From positions 1,178,001-1,242,000 of the forward strand of contig NZ_CP069533.1 of NCBI RefSeq assembly GCF_016889765.1: 64,000 bases of DNA, written 5' to 3'. Origin of the DNA: Corynebacterium minutissimum. Lineage in GTDB: Bacteria; Actinomycetota; Actinomycetes; Mycobacteriales; Mycobacteriaceae. The notes under the pieces were generated by a model. It searched no databases. It saw nothing but the letters and a program-made list of their open reading frames with translations, and was not told the DNA's origin. Both the position numbers and the translations under genes were made by a program. Positions 16,894-26,492 of this stretch are shown in pieces; positions within the stretch are counted from its first letter, which is position 1, and each line of letters starts with the position of its first letter.

Positions 16894-18042
16894 ATGATGC
16901 GAAACAGCCTGTGGACCGTTGGCCTCCACGTCATGTTTGGATTCCTGCTGGTCTTCGGCGTACTCCGCGCCTGGGCCGATAACCGGCTCGATGCCCGAGT
17001 CCTCGGGCTCTCGATTGCCCTCGCCGTGGTCTACGCCGGCTTCGTGGCCTACGCTGCCCGCAAGCCCGCCAAGCCCGTACCCACCACGCTGTGGCTCGCT
17101 GCGCTCTGCCTGCTGTGGATCGGCCTCATGGTGCATGCCCAAGACTTCATGTGGATGGAATTTCCGCTGGTCTTCGTCTTTGTCCATGCCCTCCCCTTCT
17201 GGCCTGGCATCCTCGCCAGCGTTGTGCTGTGGGCCATCGCCGCCTTCATCCCCGCCTGGCTGCACCCCCAAGCATGGACGGCGGCCGCGGCCATCGGCCC
17301 CTTCATCGGCACCTGTTTCGCCGTGGCCGTCTACCACGCTGCCCGCAAGATTCAGGCGGAGGCGGTGCACCACGCGGCCGTCGCCAAGCAACTGCGTGAA
17401 ACACAGGAGGAACTGGCCGCCACCGAGCACCAAGCAGGCCGCCTCGAAGAACGCGAGCGGCTCTCCCGGGAGATTCATGACACCGTGGCCCAAGGTTTAT
17501 CCTCCATCGTGCTGCTCAGCCGCGCTGCCAAGAACAGCACGGACCCGGAGGAGACCACCGCACAGCTCGAACTCATTGAGAAGGTGGCCAAGGACAACCT
17601 CGCGGAAGCTCGTCGCTTCGTCAAAGAACTCGCCGCCCCAACCTCCTCCATCGATGAAGGTCTGCGCGCACTGGTAGATGAGCTCCAGGCCCAGGCACAC
17701 GGTCTGGGCCTGCGCACGCAGTTGAGCCTCAAACTCACCGGCCGCGGCGAGGTGCCTACCGAGCTCCACCACGTCATTCTGCGTTCCGCGCGCGAGGGCC
17801 TAACCAACGTGATGAAACATGCCGACGCCGACCGCGCAGTGGTCACGCTGGGCGCTTTCACAGATGAGATCACCTTGGACGTGGTCGACGATGGCCGCGG
17901 CATCGACGGCCCACAAGGCTTCGGCCTGACCGGCTTGGAGCAGCGTGTTCGCAGCGTTGGTGGCAGCGTCCAGGTAGAATCCTCACCGGCCGGCACCGCG
18001 CTCGCGGTGCGAATCCCAACAGGAAGCAGCCGCAATGGTTAA
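16894..18042 (+). CDS. chrS: Sensor histidine kinase, ChrS-like
   Basis: This is a 382-residue HisKA_3 kinase. The N-terminal 150 residues hold five or six membrane helices, the expected haem-sensing part. A coiled coil (about 150-185) leads to the dimerisation helix EERERLSREIHDTVAQGLS, whose His is the phosphorylation site. The ATPase domain contains REGLTNVMKHA and VVDDGRGIDGPQGFGLTGL. GTG/ATG/ATG codons at 16891-16899 are alternative starts. The stop overlaps the regulator start by 8 bp. Haem as signal is inferred from the hrtBA-like neighbours. Confidence 0.75.
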   Translation: MMRNSLWTVGLHVMFGFLLVFGVLRAWADNRLDARVLGLSIALAVVYAGFVAYAARKPAKPVPTTLWLAALCLLWIGLMVHAQDFMWMEFPLVFVFVHALPFWPGILASVVLWAIAAFIPAWLHPQAWTAAAAIGPFIGTCFAVAVYHAARKIQAEAVHHAAVAKQLRETQEELAATEHQAGRLEERERLSREIHDTVAQGLSSIVLLSRAAKNSTDPEETTAQLELIEKVAKDNLAEARRFVKELAAPTSSIDEGLRALVDELQAQAHGLGLRTQLSLKLTGRGEVPTELHHVILRSAREGLTNVMKHADADRAVVTLGAFTDEITLDVVDDGRGIDGPQGFGLTGLEQRVRSVGGSVQVESSPAGTALAVRIPTGSSRNG

Positions 18043-18652
18043 CGTGATGCTCATCGATGATCACCCCGTGGTCCGCGCCGGGCTGCGCGCCATTCTCAAC
18101 ACGTTCCACGACATTGATGTGGTGCTGGAAGGCTCTGACGGTTCGGCAGTGGAGAAGCTGCTGCTTGACGACGTCCCCCCGATCGACGTAGTCGTCTGCG
18201 ATATCCAAATGCCAGATGTCGATGGCATTGCCGCCACCCGGCGCGTGCGTGAACTCAACGGACCGCCGGTCTTGATCCTCACCACGTACGACACGCAAGC
18301 CGATATCCTCGCCGCAGTGGAGGCCGGGGCGATGGGCTACCTGTTGAAAGACGCTCCTGAGGAAGCCCTGCACACAGCCGTGCTCGATACCGCCGCCGGA
18401 AAGCGCACCCTAGCCCCCGAGGTCACCAACCTCCTGGCGGAGCGCCTAGCCCAGCCGGAGACGGCACTCTCTGCCCGTGAATTGGAGATTCTTCAGGCAC
18501 TGTCCACCGGCCAGTCCAATAAGCAGATTGCGCAGGAGCTGTTCATCTCGGAGGCCACGGTGAAGACCCACCTTATTCACGTCTATCAAAAGCTCGGAGT
18601 GGAGACCCGTACCGCTGCGGTGTCCGCTGCCCGCGAGCGCAAACTCATTTAA
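18035..18652 (+). CDS. chrA: NarL/FixJ response regulator, ChrA-like
   Basis: This 205-residue regulator has a receiver domain with the acidic pocket at LIDDHP and the phospho-acceptor Asp in VVCDIQMPDVDG, plus the switch Lys in YLLKDAPEE. The C-terminal LuxR-type helix-turn-helix is SARELEILQALSTGQSNKQ...SEATVKTHLIHVYQKL. Its start overlaps the kinase gene, and the flavoprotein gene follows after 4 bp. It probably binds the palindrome upstream of hrtB. Confidence 0.8.
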   Translation: MVNVMLIDDHPVVRAGLRAILNTFHDIDVVLEGSDGSAVEKLLLDDVPPIDVVVCDIQMPDVDGIAATRRVRELNGPPVLILTTYDTQADILAAVEAGAMGYLLKDAPEEALHTAVLDTAAGKRTLAPEVTNLLAERLAQPETALSARELEILQALSTGQSNKQIAQELFISEATVKTHLIHVYQKLGVETRTAAVSAARERKLI

Positions 18653-18656
18653 GCCG

Positions 18657-19679
18657 ATGCATACCTACGATTGCATCGTCGTCGGTGGTGGCCAATCAGG
18701 CCTCGCCACCGGCTACTACTTGCGCAAAAAGAAGCTCGACTTTCTCATCCTCGACGCCAACCCTTCCCCCGGCGGTGCCTGGCAGCACGTGTGGGACTCG
18801 CTGACGCTGTTTAGCGATGCTGAGTCCTCCACTCTTCCCGGCTGGCCCATGCCGCACTACCCCGGGTTTCCGCCGGCAACCCATGTGGTCGACTACCTCA
18901 CTCGTTACGAAGAGCGCTATGACCTGCCGGTTCGGCATGGCGTCGAGGTCACCGCCGTGCTATACGACGCCCCCTTCTTCCACCTTTCCACCGCCCACGA
19001 GGAGTTCCGCGCCCGCACCGTCGTGGCCGCCACCGGCACGTGGTCCGCGCCCTTTATCCCCTTCTACCCCGGCGCGTTTGCGGGCCGCCAATGGCACACG
19101 GCGAACTACCCCGGACCCGCACCGTTTCTCCCCGGCGCGCAGCCAGAAACCCAGCGCGTCGCCGTCGTGGGCGCAGGCAACTCGGGTGCCCAAATCGCCG
19201 CCGAGCTTGCCTTGGAAGGCGTGGACACCACGTGGTTTACCACGCATCCGCCGCGGTGGATGCCGGATGACGTGGATGGCCGCGTGCTCTTTAGCCGCAA
19301 CCGGCAGCGCATGCTCGCCTTAGCAAAAGGGGAACCTGATCCCGGATCGGAGTCGGAGCTCGGCGATATCGTCATGGTGCCACCCGTCCTCAAGGCCCGG
19401 GATAGCGGGCTGTTGGGCGCTACCCCGATGTTCGATTCCCTCGATGAACTCACCGAGCAGGGCTTTAGTGATCTCATCTGGGCCACCGGTTTTAGGCCTG
19501 CCCTGCGCCCCTTTTCCGGACTTTTAGCAGAAGGAAAACCCACGGTGGAAGGTTTCTTCCCCGTGGGCTACGGCTCGTGGACTGGTCCTGGTTCGGCCAC
19601 GATTACCGGTGTCTCTCCATATGCTCGACAGGTCGCGGCTGACGTTACTGAACGCGTTCGGCTCACGCCGAACGCATAA
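18657..19679 (+). CDS. FAD/NAD(P)-dependent flavoprotein monooxygenase-like
   Basis: This 340-residue protein has a first Rossmann motif at the N-terminus (VVGGGQSGLATGYYL, FAD) and a second at about 165 (VVGAGNSGAQIAAEL, NADPH), the plan of class B flavin monooxygenases and CzcO-like oxidoreductases. ATGFRPALRPF near the end is also typical. It starts 4 bp after the chrA-like stop, so translation is likely coupled. The substrate is unknown. Confidence 0.85.
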   Translation: MHTYDCIVVGGGQSGLATGYYLRKKKLDFLILDANPSPGGAWQHVWDSLTLFSDAESSTLPGWPMPHYPGFPPATHVVDYLTRYEERYDLPVRHGVEVTAVLYDAPFFHLSTAHEEFRARTVVAATGTWSAPFIPFYPGAFAGRQWHTANYPGPAPFLPGAQPETQRVAVVGAGNSGAQIAAELALEGVDTTWFTTHPPRWMPDDVDGRVLFSRNRQRMLALAKGEPDPGSESELGDIVMVPPVLKARDSGLLGATPMFDSLDELTEQGFSDLIWATGFRPALRPFSGLLAEGKPTVEGFFPVGYGSWTGPGSATITGVSPYARQVAADVTERVRLTPNA

Positions 19680-19691
19680 GTTAGGAAACGC

Positions 19692-20267
19692 CTAGTTCAG
19701 CAGCATGGCTCCACTGAGTACCACCGCCGCCAGTGCTAGGAGAAAGCCAAGGCGTTGCAGGATTTTCATTCGTGCCTCACGGCTCAACCGCGCCATAAGA
19801 AGTGCCCCCAGAACACTGCCCACGGTGTTGTAAAGGACATCATCAATATCGCTAAAGCCTAGGCAGAAGACGTACTGGGCAGTTTCAATCCCCAGGCTCA
19901 CCATGAGACCTGCCAGTAGTGCTCCGCCGAGACCCCAGCGAATCCGGCGCAGAGAGCGCCCCACCACGTACACGGCCGCACCAAAGGGCATAAATAGAAG
20001 GATGTTGCCAAAGAGATCGCTCCACGCTCCATACCACACCGAGGCCGTCTCAAAACCGCCAAAGAGGTGCAGGTTCACCTTGCGTACCGCATGGGCAGAG
20101 CCATCCACGACTCCCGGGATCTCCATGAAGGGCTTGCCCAGCGTGGCTAGCCCCACGGTGACAAGGGCGAGGAGGGTGACTAGGAGGGCGTCGCGAAGCA
20201 CATGCCGGTACGGATCCGGCACGGACGCAAGCCGGTTTCGAGAGTGGCGAAGCTCTGTGGTGCTCAT
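19692..20267 (-). CDS. VanZ-family membrane protein
   Basis: This 191-residue protein has about five membrane helices. It shows the VanZ-like hallmarks SDLFGNILLFMPFGAAVYVVGR and SLGIETAQYVFCLGFSDIDDVLYNTVGSVLGALL. I chose the ATG of MSTTELRHSR; a longer in-frame start is less likely because the added residues run through the promoter of the divergent reductase. The family includes a teicoplanin-resistance protein but most members have no known role. Confidence 0.85.
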   Translation of the reverse strand: MSTTELRHSRNRLASVPDPYRHVLRDALLVTLLALVTVGLATLGKPFMEIPGVVDGSAHAVRKVNLHLFGGFETASVWYGAWSDLFGNILLFMPFGAAVYVVGRSLRRIRWGLGGALLAGLMVSLGIETAQYVFCLGFSDIDDVLYNTVGSVLGALLMARLSREARMKILQRLGFLLALAAVVLSGAMLLN

Positions 20268-20354
20268 GGAGGACACTGTAAGAGGAAAAGCTGACAAGTT
20301 CCTAGTACATTTGCTGCTAAGAGGCTGCTTCACAGTGTCGGTAGGATAGTGCGC

Positions 20355-21320
20355 ATGAGCACACTAATTGTCACCCGCACCGAGTCCGGCGTTTCCCAGA
20401 CTTTCCAGGACGAGCAGGTTCTGGCAGAAGGGGACACGCTGGTCAATGTTCAGTATTCCTCCCTCAACTACAAAGACGCCATGGCCTTGGAGGGCGATAA
20501 GGGCGTCATGCGCATTGACCCGCTCGTGCCCGGCATCGACGTCGTCGGCACCGTGGAAGAAACCACGGATGAGCGTTTGAAACCGGGCCAGCTCGTCGCA
20601 GCCTTCGGCGACGGCCTGGGCGAGTTCCGCCACGGTGGCTACACCACCCAGCAGCGTGTCAACGGTGAGGCCACCATCCCCGTTCCGGAGCGCTTCAGCG
20701 CCCACGATGCTGCGGCAATCGGCACCGCCGGCTACACCGCAGCTATCTGCGTGAACCAGCTGCGCACGCACGGCACGACGGAAGGTCACATCCTCGTCAC
20801 CGGCGCGACAGGCGGCGTGGGCTCCATCGCCGTGCAATTGCTCAAGTCTGCCGGCTACGAGGTCACCGCCGTGACTGGCCGCGTGGACTCCCAATCGGAG
20901 TACCTCACCCGGCTAGGCGCCGATCACATTCTGGACCGCGCTGCGCTCTCGGAAACTGGGCGCCCGCTGCAAAAGGCGCTGTACGACGGCGCCATCGACA
21001 CCGCCGGCTCTACTGTTCTAGCTAACGTTCTGGCGCAGGTGCGCTGGGGCGGTGTTGTCGCAGCCACCGGCATGGCGGCCGGCCCAGACTTGCCGGCTTC
21101 GGTGCTGCCGTTCATCCTGCGTGGCATCGTGCTGGCGGGCGGCAATTCTGTCGACGCTCCGCGCGCGGTGCGTGAGGCTGCTTGGCAGCTTCTCGACGAC
21201 CACCTGGACCTCGACCTGCTGCACTCCATTACGGAAACCGTGCCGCTCGACGCCGTCGCCACGGCCGCCAAGGAACTGCGTGCCGGCACCCGCCACGGCC
21301 GCACGGTGGTGGAGATTTAA
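20355..21320 (+). CDS. YhdH/AcuI-type acrylyl-CoA reductase (MDR family)
   Basis: This 321-residue zinc-independent medium-chain dehydrogenase/reductase has the GroES-like domain at 1-120 and the NADPH-binding Rossmann fold at 120-280 (ILVTGATGGVGSIAVQLLKSAGYEVTAVTG). The opening SSLNYKDAMALEGDKGVMRIDPLVPGIDVVGTV matches the YhdH/AcuI group that reduces acrylyl-CoA to propionyl-CoA. The ATG at 20355 is preferred to the GTG two codons earlier because of spacing from TAGGAT. Confidence 0.88.
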   Translation: MSTLIVTRTESGVSQTFQDEQVLAEGDTLVNVQYSSLNYKDAMALEGDKGVMRIDPLVPGIDVVGTVEETTDERLKPGQLVAAFGDGLGEFRHGGYTTQQRVNGEATIPVPERFSAHDAAAIGTAGYTAAICVNQLRTHGTTEGHILVTGATGGVGSIAVQLLKSAGYEVTAVTGRVDSQSEYLTRLGADHILDRAALSETGRPLQKALYDGAIDTAGSTVLANVLAQVRWGGVVAATGMAAGPDLPASVLPFILRGIVLAGGNSVDAPRAVREAAWQLLDDHLDLDLLHSITETVPLDAVATAAKELRAGTRHGRTVVEI

Positions 21321-21325
21321 CTGCG

Positions 21326-21490
21326 CTAGTGAACGCGGTGCGACAGGGCTTCGTCATCCGTGCCGGGGGCGGAGCCCAGCTCACCCGAAGTGTCATCATC
21401 AGTGCGGGCCAGCCACATGGAGGACACCACTAGTCCACCCCAGATGACGACGACGAAGAGGATAAAGAGCAGGATTGCGCTGGTAGTCAT
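21326..21490 (-). CDS. metS: Methionine/alanine importer small subunit
   Basis: This 54-residue protein has one membrane helix (TSAILLFILFVVVIWGGLVVSSMWLAR is split across about residues 3-28) and an acidic tail (DDDTSGELGS). It matches MetS, the small subunit needed for activity of the secondary methionine/alanine carrier MetP in C. glutamicum. The AAAGGAG site places the start at the ATG at 21490 rather than 21496. It lies 25 bp after metP, so the pair is an operon. Confidence 0.88.
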   Translation of the reverse strand: MTTSAILLFILFVVVIWGGLVVSSMWLARTDDDTSGELGSAPGTDDEALSHRVH

Positions 21491-21515
21491 GATCATTCTC
21501 CTTTCCTACTAGTTG

Positions 21516-23177
21516 TTATTTCTGACCTGAAACGGGCACGGCATTGTGTCCTGTTACGTCGGCAGTCTCGGCGGTAGCTTCTGCCGTGGTGCCAGCAGCC
21601 AGCGGGTTCGGGGTGCCTGCTGGGCGGCCGCCTACTGGGACGCCGTAATCCGAGGTCTCCATGCCGTCGAGGTACTTGTTGCCGCGGAAAGCTACGAGCG
21701 GCATGAGCAGGCTTCCCAGCAGGATGAGGCCGAGGGCTGCCCACCCAAAGAGCCCAATCTGGATAGAGGCATAGCCCTCATAACCTTCGCGCGCGATGGT
21801 GAGAATCTCGTTGACAAGGAAGTACACCAGAAGCAGCGGCGTAGCCACGAAGGTGAGAATCTGCCAGAAGCCACCAACCTTGAACTGGGACACGGCGTTG
21901 AGGTGCTGCTGGATTTCACGGCGACGGCCGGTAATCCACCCCACCACAATCAGCGCGCAGATAGAGCCAAAGACGATACCCAGGTTATTGGTGAACTTAT
22001 CCATGATGTCCAGCGTCACCAGCCCGGAGGACGTGGAGAACAGGAAGCAGGACAGAACCGCCATGACGCTGCCGACGGAAATCGCGGATACCCGGCGTGA
22101 CACATCGAACTTATCGGCCACTGCGGAAACCACGACCTCCATGATGGAAATCAACGAGGTCACGCCAGCTAGGAAAAGCGAGCCGAAGAAGAGGACACCG
22201 AAGAGTCCGCCCAGCGGCATGAGATTGATGATGGTCGGGAAGGCGATGAATGCCAAGCCGATACCGGAAGAGGCCACCTCATCCACGGCCACGCCCTGCT
22301 GCGCTGCCATGTAACCCAAGGTGGCAAAGACACCAATGCCGGCGAGGACCTCGAAGGAGGAGTTCGCAAAGGCGGTAACCAGGCCGGTGTTCGTGAGGTT
22401 GGTACGCGGCTTGAGGTAAGACGCGTAGGTGATCATGATGCCGAAGCCGATGGACAGTGAGAAGAAGATCTGACCGTAGGCCGCAATCCACACTGAGGGG
22501 TTGCTCAGTACGGACCAGTCCGGAGTAAAGAAGGCGTTCAAGCCCACCGTAGCGCCTTCCAAGAAGAATGCGCGCACCACAAGGATGATGAACATGACGG
22601 CCAACACCGGCAAGAAGATCGACGTCAGTTTGCCAATTCCCTCGTTAATGCTCGTGGCCAAGGTCGCAATGCAGATGATCCACACGAGGATCATGACGAT
22701 GAGGATGGAGGGAACAACGTCGCCGGAATAAGTGGCCTCTGGGTCTGCTTGGAGGAAATCACTCATGAAGTAGGTGGCAGGATCGTCACCCCACGCCTGC
22801 TTTACCGACTTCACGGTGTACAACGCCGCCCAGGCAATGATGGCGGCGTAGTAGATCGCAATGAAGAAGTTCACGCCGACCTTGAACCAGCCAACGCCTT
22901 CCCAGCTCTTGCCGATGCGACGGAAGGCCAGCGGTGCTGAACCACGGAAGCGGTGGCCAATGGCTAGGTCAAACCAGAGAATCGGAATACCCGCGGTCAG
23001 CAGCGCCACCATGTACGGGATGAGGAAGGCGCCACCGCCGTTGTCATAAGCAACGTAGGGGAAGCGCCAAATATTACCCAGGCCCACAGCGGAGCCAATA
23101 GCAGCCATAAGGAAGACGAAGCGGGTGTTAAACGTATCGCGCGTTGACGTAGTTTTTGTCGTGGTTGTTGAGGACAT
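21516..23177 (-). CDS. metP: Sodium-dependent methionine/alanine transporter, MetP-like
   Basis: This 553-residue NSS-family symporter has about twelve helices. The first holds the family signature AAIGSAVGLGNIWRFPY, followed by NGGGAFLIPY. The ATG at 23177 follows an AAGGTG site; the longer frame is discarded. Pairing with metS immediately downstream supports the methionine/alanine importer MetPS over a generic NSS protein. Confidence 0.88.
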   Translation of the reverse strand: MSSTTTTKTTSTRDTFNTRFVFLMAAIGSAVGLGNIWRFPYVAYDNGGGAFLIPYMVALLTAGIPILWFDLAIGHRFRGSAPLAFRRIGKSWEGVGWFKVGVNFFIAIYYAAIIAWAALYTVKSVKQAWGDDPATYFMSDFLQADPEATYSGDVVPSILIVMILVWIICIATLATSINEGIGKLTSIFLPVLAVMFIILVVRAFFLEGATVGLNAFFTPDWSVLSNPSVWIAAYGQIFFSLSIGFGIMITYASYLKPRTNLTNTGLVTAFANSSFEVLAGIGVFATLGYMAAQQGVAVDEVASSGIGLAFIAFPTIINLMPLGGLFGVLFFGSLFLAGVTSLISIMEVVVSAVADKFDVSRRVSAISVGSVMAVLSCFLFSTSSGLVTLDIMDKFTNNLGIVFGSICALIVVGWITGRRREIQQHLNAVSQFKVGGFWQILTFVATPLLLVYFLVNEILTIAREGYEGYASIQIGLFGWAALGLILLGSLLMPLVAFRGNKYLDGMETSDYGVPVGGRPAGTPNPLAAGTTAEATAETADVTGHNAVPVSGQK

Positions 23178-23355
23178 GAGAGCACCTTCTTGTAGAGCAC
23201 ATCCCGTCCGCATGAGCCTGAAAGAAGAACCTTCAGCATCCACATGCGGACGAGTATTAGCGAGGAGTTTATACTACCTGCTGACCAATAGGTACCCTTT
23301 TTTGAGAATTGTGTCTCATTTTTTACCCCCCTAGGCTTCACATCACTCGATCGCT

Positions 23356-23377
23356 AAAACCGCCGAAACCCCTCGGC
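23356..23377 (-). terminator. Possible terminator of the MFS gene
   Basis: On the minus strand, about 85 nt after the MFS stop, GCCGA-GGGGTT-TCGGC is followed by GGTTTT. The stem is only 5 bp. The rest of 23178-23461 carries no convincing gene; the metP promoter must lie near 23200-23300. Confidence 0.3.
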
Positions 23378-23461
23378 ACCCAGCCTTGCCTTTCGGAACA
23401 ACGAGTCCTGAAAGAAAACCGAGCGATGAGGGGTATCGAGCCTGAGAAGTTCAGAGTGCGA

Positions 23462-24787
23462 CTAGACGTGCAGGTCGCGGTCCTGAATCCCCTTGGGGAC
23501 AGCGAGCACGCCGATGAGGGAGACGATCGAAATAGCGACACCGTAGGCAGCGATGGCCATGGAGGTCTCAAACTTGGTATAAAGCATCTCCGCAATCATC
23601 GGGGCGAAGGCGCCACCGATAATCGAACCGAAGGCATAGCCAATGGACACGCCCGAAAGGCGCACCTTAACCGGGAACATTTCTGCATACATCGCTGATT
23701 GCGGGCCGTAGCTCGCGCCCAAGATGACGCCCAGCAAGAACACAGCTGCGCCGAACAGATGTACGTTGCCTGAATCGACCGCTAGGAATACTGGGGTGAT
23801 GTACAACGCTAGGACGACATAACCACCAATGAAGGTCGTGCGGCGTCCAACCTTGTCGGACAGGTGGCCGAAGTACAACGTTCCAAAGAACCAGCCAATC
23901 GATGCAACGAGGGCTACCGCAAGAGCTTGCGGGCGTGTATAGCCCACCACCTTCGTTCCATAGGCGGTGAAGTAGGCGATAACGAAATAACCAATAGCGT
24001 TGTTAGCTGCAAAGATGACCGCGCACTTGATGACGGTTCCTAGGTGCCCCTTGAACAGGACCGCGAGCGGTGCGGTGGACTTTTCCTTAAGCTCCTCCAT
24101 TTCCGCGAAGGCCGGCGACTCCTCTACCGCTCGACGAATGAGGTAGCCGAGGAGAATAAGCACGAGAGAGGACAAGAACGGAATGCGCCAACCCCATGCA
24201 AGGAACTGCTCCGGGGTCAAAAAGGTGGAGAGCACCAGCATGAAGATGGTGGCAAGGAACATTCCGAGAGGCACGCCTACCTGGGGGAACGCTCCAAATA
24301 GTCCGCGCTTTCCTGCAGGTGCATGCTCTACCGACAGCATCGCTGCACCTCCCCATTCGCCACCAGCAGAGAGCCCCTGGAGAACACGCAGCACCACCAA
24401 CAAGATAGGTGCAGCCATTCCGATGGATGCGTAAGTGGGCAGCACACCCATCAGCATGGTGGCTAGGCCCATGCCAACCAGCGTGACCACGAGGACCGGC
24501 TTGCGGCCTAGCCTGTCACCCAAGTGCCCGGCCAAGATTGCACCAAGTGGTCGAAACAGGAAGGAAATGCCCAGCGAAGCCCAGGAAATGATCTGCGCCA
24601 ACGAGGCGCTTTCATTGGAAACCGGATCGAAATACTGGGTAGCAAAGATCAGGCCGGCGGCCTGGGCATAGATGAAGAAGTCGAACCACTCAATGGTGGT
24701 ACCGACCATCGAGCCGGCGAGCACACGCTTGTGCTCTGTGGTAATTCCCGGCCCTTGAGCAGGCTGTTGGGTGACTGGTGCAGACAT
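23462..24787 (-). CDS. MFS transporter, metabolite:H+ symporter (MHS) type
   Basis: This 441-residue protein has twelve predicted helices and the MHS opening (LAGSMVGTTIEWFDFFIYAQAAGLIF). The loop 2-3 motif is GHLGDRLGRKPVLVVTL, and its second-half counterpart is GHLSDKVGRRTTFIGG. It lies 107 bp downstream of paaK in the same direction, so it is probably in the paaK transcript and may import phenylacetate or another aromatic acid. The substrate is inference. Confidence 0.85.
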   Translation of the reverse strand: MSAPVTQQPAQGPGITTEHKRVLAGSMVGTTIEWFDFFIYAQAAGLIFATQYFDPVSNESASLAQIISWASLGISFLFRPLGAILAGHLGDRLGRKPVLVVTLVGMGLATMLMGVLPTYASIGMAAPILLVVLRVLQGLSAGGEWGGAAMLSVEHAPAGKRGLFGAFPQVGVPLGMFLATIFMLVLSTFLTPEQFLAWGWRIPFLSSLVLILLGYLIRRAVEESPAFAEMEELKEKSTAPLAVLFKGHLGTVIKCAVIFAANNAIGYFVIAYFTAYGTKVVGYTRPQALAVALVASIGWFFGTLYFGHLSDKVGRRTTFIGGYVVLALYITPVFLAVDSGNVHLFGAAVFLLGVILGASYGPQSAMYAEMFPVKVRLSGVSIGYAFGSIIGGAFAPMIAEMLYTKFETSMAIAAYGVAISIVSLIGVLAVPKGIQDRDLHV

Positions 24788-24894
24788 AGTGGGATTCTTT
24801 TCTCTATGGGTGCAGAAGCACAGTGGATACGGTTAAGCCAGTAAATGAAGGGGTCATGTGGTGAACTAGGCGTGCCCGAAGAGCCGAGAACGGA

Positions 24895-26205
24895 CTACTT
24901 ATCGCGGTTGTCGACGATCCTCTTCGCCTTACCTTCACCGCAATCAACGTGATCAGTGATTTCCACGCCAACGGTGATGCCGATGCGCTCCTTGATCTGT
25001 TTCTTCAGCCACGCGGCAGAAGCGTCGATCTGATCGGGGGTCGCCTCCGAGGAGTGCTCAACCACCAGGGTGAGATGGTCCATGCGGCCGCGCTTGCTCA
25101 GCACGCATTGATAGCGCGGGCGAAGCAAGCGGTCCTCGGTGATGATCTCCTCGAACTGCGACGGGAAACAGTTCACGCCGCGCAGGATAATCATGTCGTC
25201 GTTACGAGCGGAGATACGGTCGATGCGGCGCATCGAACGCGCGGTACCCGGGAGCAAGCGGGTGATGTCGTGAGTGCGGTAGCGGATGATCGGGAAGGCC
25301 TCCTTGGTCAGGGAGGAAATGACCAATTCGCCGTACTCTCCATCCGGAACAGGCTGCATGGTCTCCGAATCAATAATCTCCGGGTAGAAGTGGTCCTCCC
25401 AGACAGTCAGGCCATCCTTGGTCTCCACGCACTCCTGAGCCACGCCTGGGCCCATCACTTCAGAGAGGCCATAAATGTCAGTCGCCGTGATGCCAAAGCC
25501 TTCCTCGAGTTCACGGCGCATTCCCTCACTCCAAGGCTCGGCACCAAAGACACCAGCGCGCAGGGAGGACTCACGCGGGTCCAAACCTTCCTTGCGCATT
25601 CGGTCAAGGAGGTTAAGCACGTAAGACGGGGTGCCCAAAATCGCGTCCGGCTGGAAATCTTGCATGATCTGAATCTGGCGCTCCGTTTGACCGCCGGAGG
25701 TCGGAATTGCGGTGGCACCTAAGGCCTCGACACCATAGTGGGCACCGAGGCCGCCAGTGAACAAGCCGTAACCAAACGTAATCTGAACCTTGTCGCTCTT
25801 ACGCAAGCCTCCTGCCCGCAGCGAGCGCGCCACGAGCTCTGCCCAAATGCGCACGTCATTTTCGGTATAGCCCACAACTGTCGGACGGCCAGTGGTACCG
25901 GAGGATGCATGGATGCGGGAAACCTGGTTCTGCCCTACAGCAAACATCCCGAAGGGGTACTCCGCACGGAGAGTTTCTTTGTCCGTAAACGGGAACAGAG
26001 CAAAGTCCGAAAGCTCCTTGAAGTCATCCGGGTGGACGCCCTTTTCATCAAATGCACGGCGGTAGTGAGGGACGTTGTAGTACGCGTGGCGCAACTCGTT
26101 CTTCGCGCGCGCAGTTTGCAGCGCGATGATTTCGTCGCGGGAAGCGTACTCGATCCCCATCTGAGGGCCATGGTGGTCAGAGAAAATGTCAAACGTTGCG
26201 GTCAC
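24895..26205 (-). CDS. paaK: Phenylacetate-CoA ligase
   Basis: This 436-residue adenylate-forming enzyme activates phenylacetate to phenylacetyl-CoA, the first committed step. The P-loop-like motif is ASSGTTGRPTVVGYT (about 98-112). DIYGLSEVMGPGVAQEC and YRTHDITRLLPG are the later core motifs. The C-terminal domain contains DMIILRGVNCFPSQFE, characteristic of PaaK. A promoter and a PaaR-type operator lie about 110 bp upstream. Confidence 0.96.
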   Translation of the reverse strand: MTATFDIFSDHHGPQMGIEYASRDEIIALQTARAKNELRHAYYNVPHYRRAFDEKGVHPDDFKELSDFALFPFTDKETLRAEYPFGMFAVGQNQVSRIHASSGTTGRPTVVGYTENDVRIWAELVARSLRAGGLRKSDKVQITFGYGLFTGGLGAHYGVEALGATAIPTSGGQTERQIQIMQDFQPDAILGTPSYVLNLLDRMRKEGLDPRESSLRAGVFGAEPWSEGMRRELEEGFGITATDIYGLSEVMGPGVAQECVETKDGLTVWEDHFYPEIIDSETMQPVPDGEYGELVISSLTKEAFPIIRYRTHDITRLLPGTARSMRRIDRISARNDDMIILRGVNCFPSQFEEIITEDRLLRPRYQCVLSKRGRMDHLTLVVEHSSEATPDQIDASAAWLKKQIKERIGITVGVEITDHVDCGEGKAKRIVDNRDK

Positions 26206-26314
26206 GTTATTTACCTTTCATTTCGGGGAGAGGGGTACCACACCCATTGAGCTCCCTCGAAAGTGCTGCAAGAAGTTGGTTAGCAGGTACAACACGCACG
26301 TCGCGCGTTACTTA

Positions 26315-26374
26315 CTTACCGTTCGGTTGGTAAGCCTTGTGACGTACACTACAGACTGCATCGGTGATAGACAA
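26315..26374 (-). promoter_or_regulatory. paaK promoter and PaaR-type operator
   Basis: On the minus strand TTGTCT (26374-26369) and TAGTGT (26351-26346) form a -35/-10 pair with a 17-bp spacer. The operator CTTACCGTTCGGTTGGTAAG (26315-26334) lies just downstream of the -10. Its outer arms CTTACC/GGTAAG are perfect, and its core AACCGAAC resembles the sites at paaA and paaZ. The remaining part of 26206-26492 holds no gene. Confidence 0.6.
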
Positions 26375-26492
26375 CACATTTTGGCCAAGTTTTTGAAGAG
26401 CGCCACATTAGCGCAGGTCGTGGCAGTTTCCTAGGCGAAATAAGGCTCCACCCCAGAAAACCACAACGCCAAACCGGTTTATATGTTGAGGG

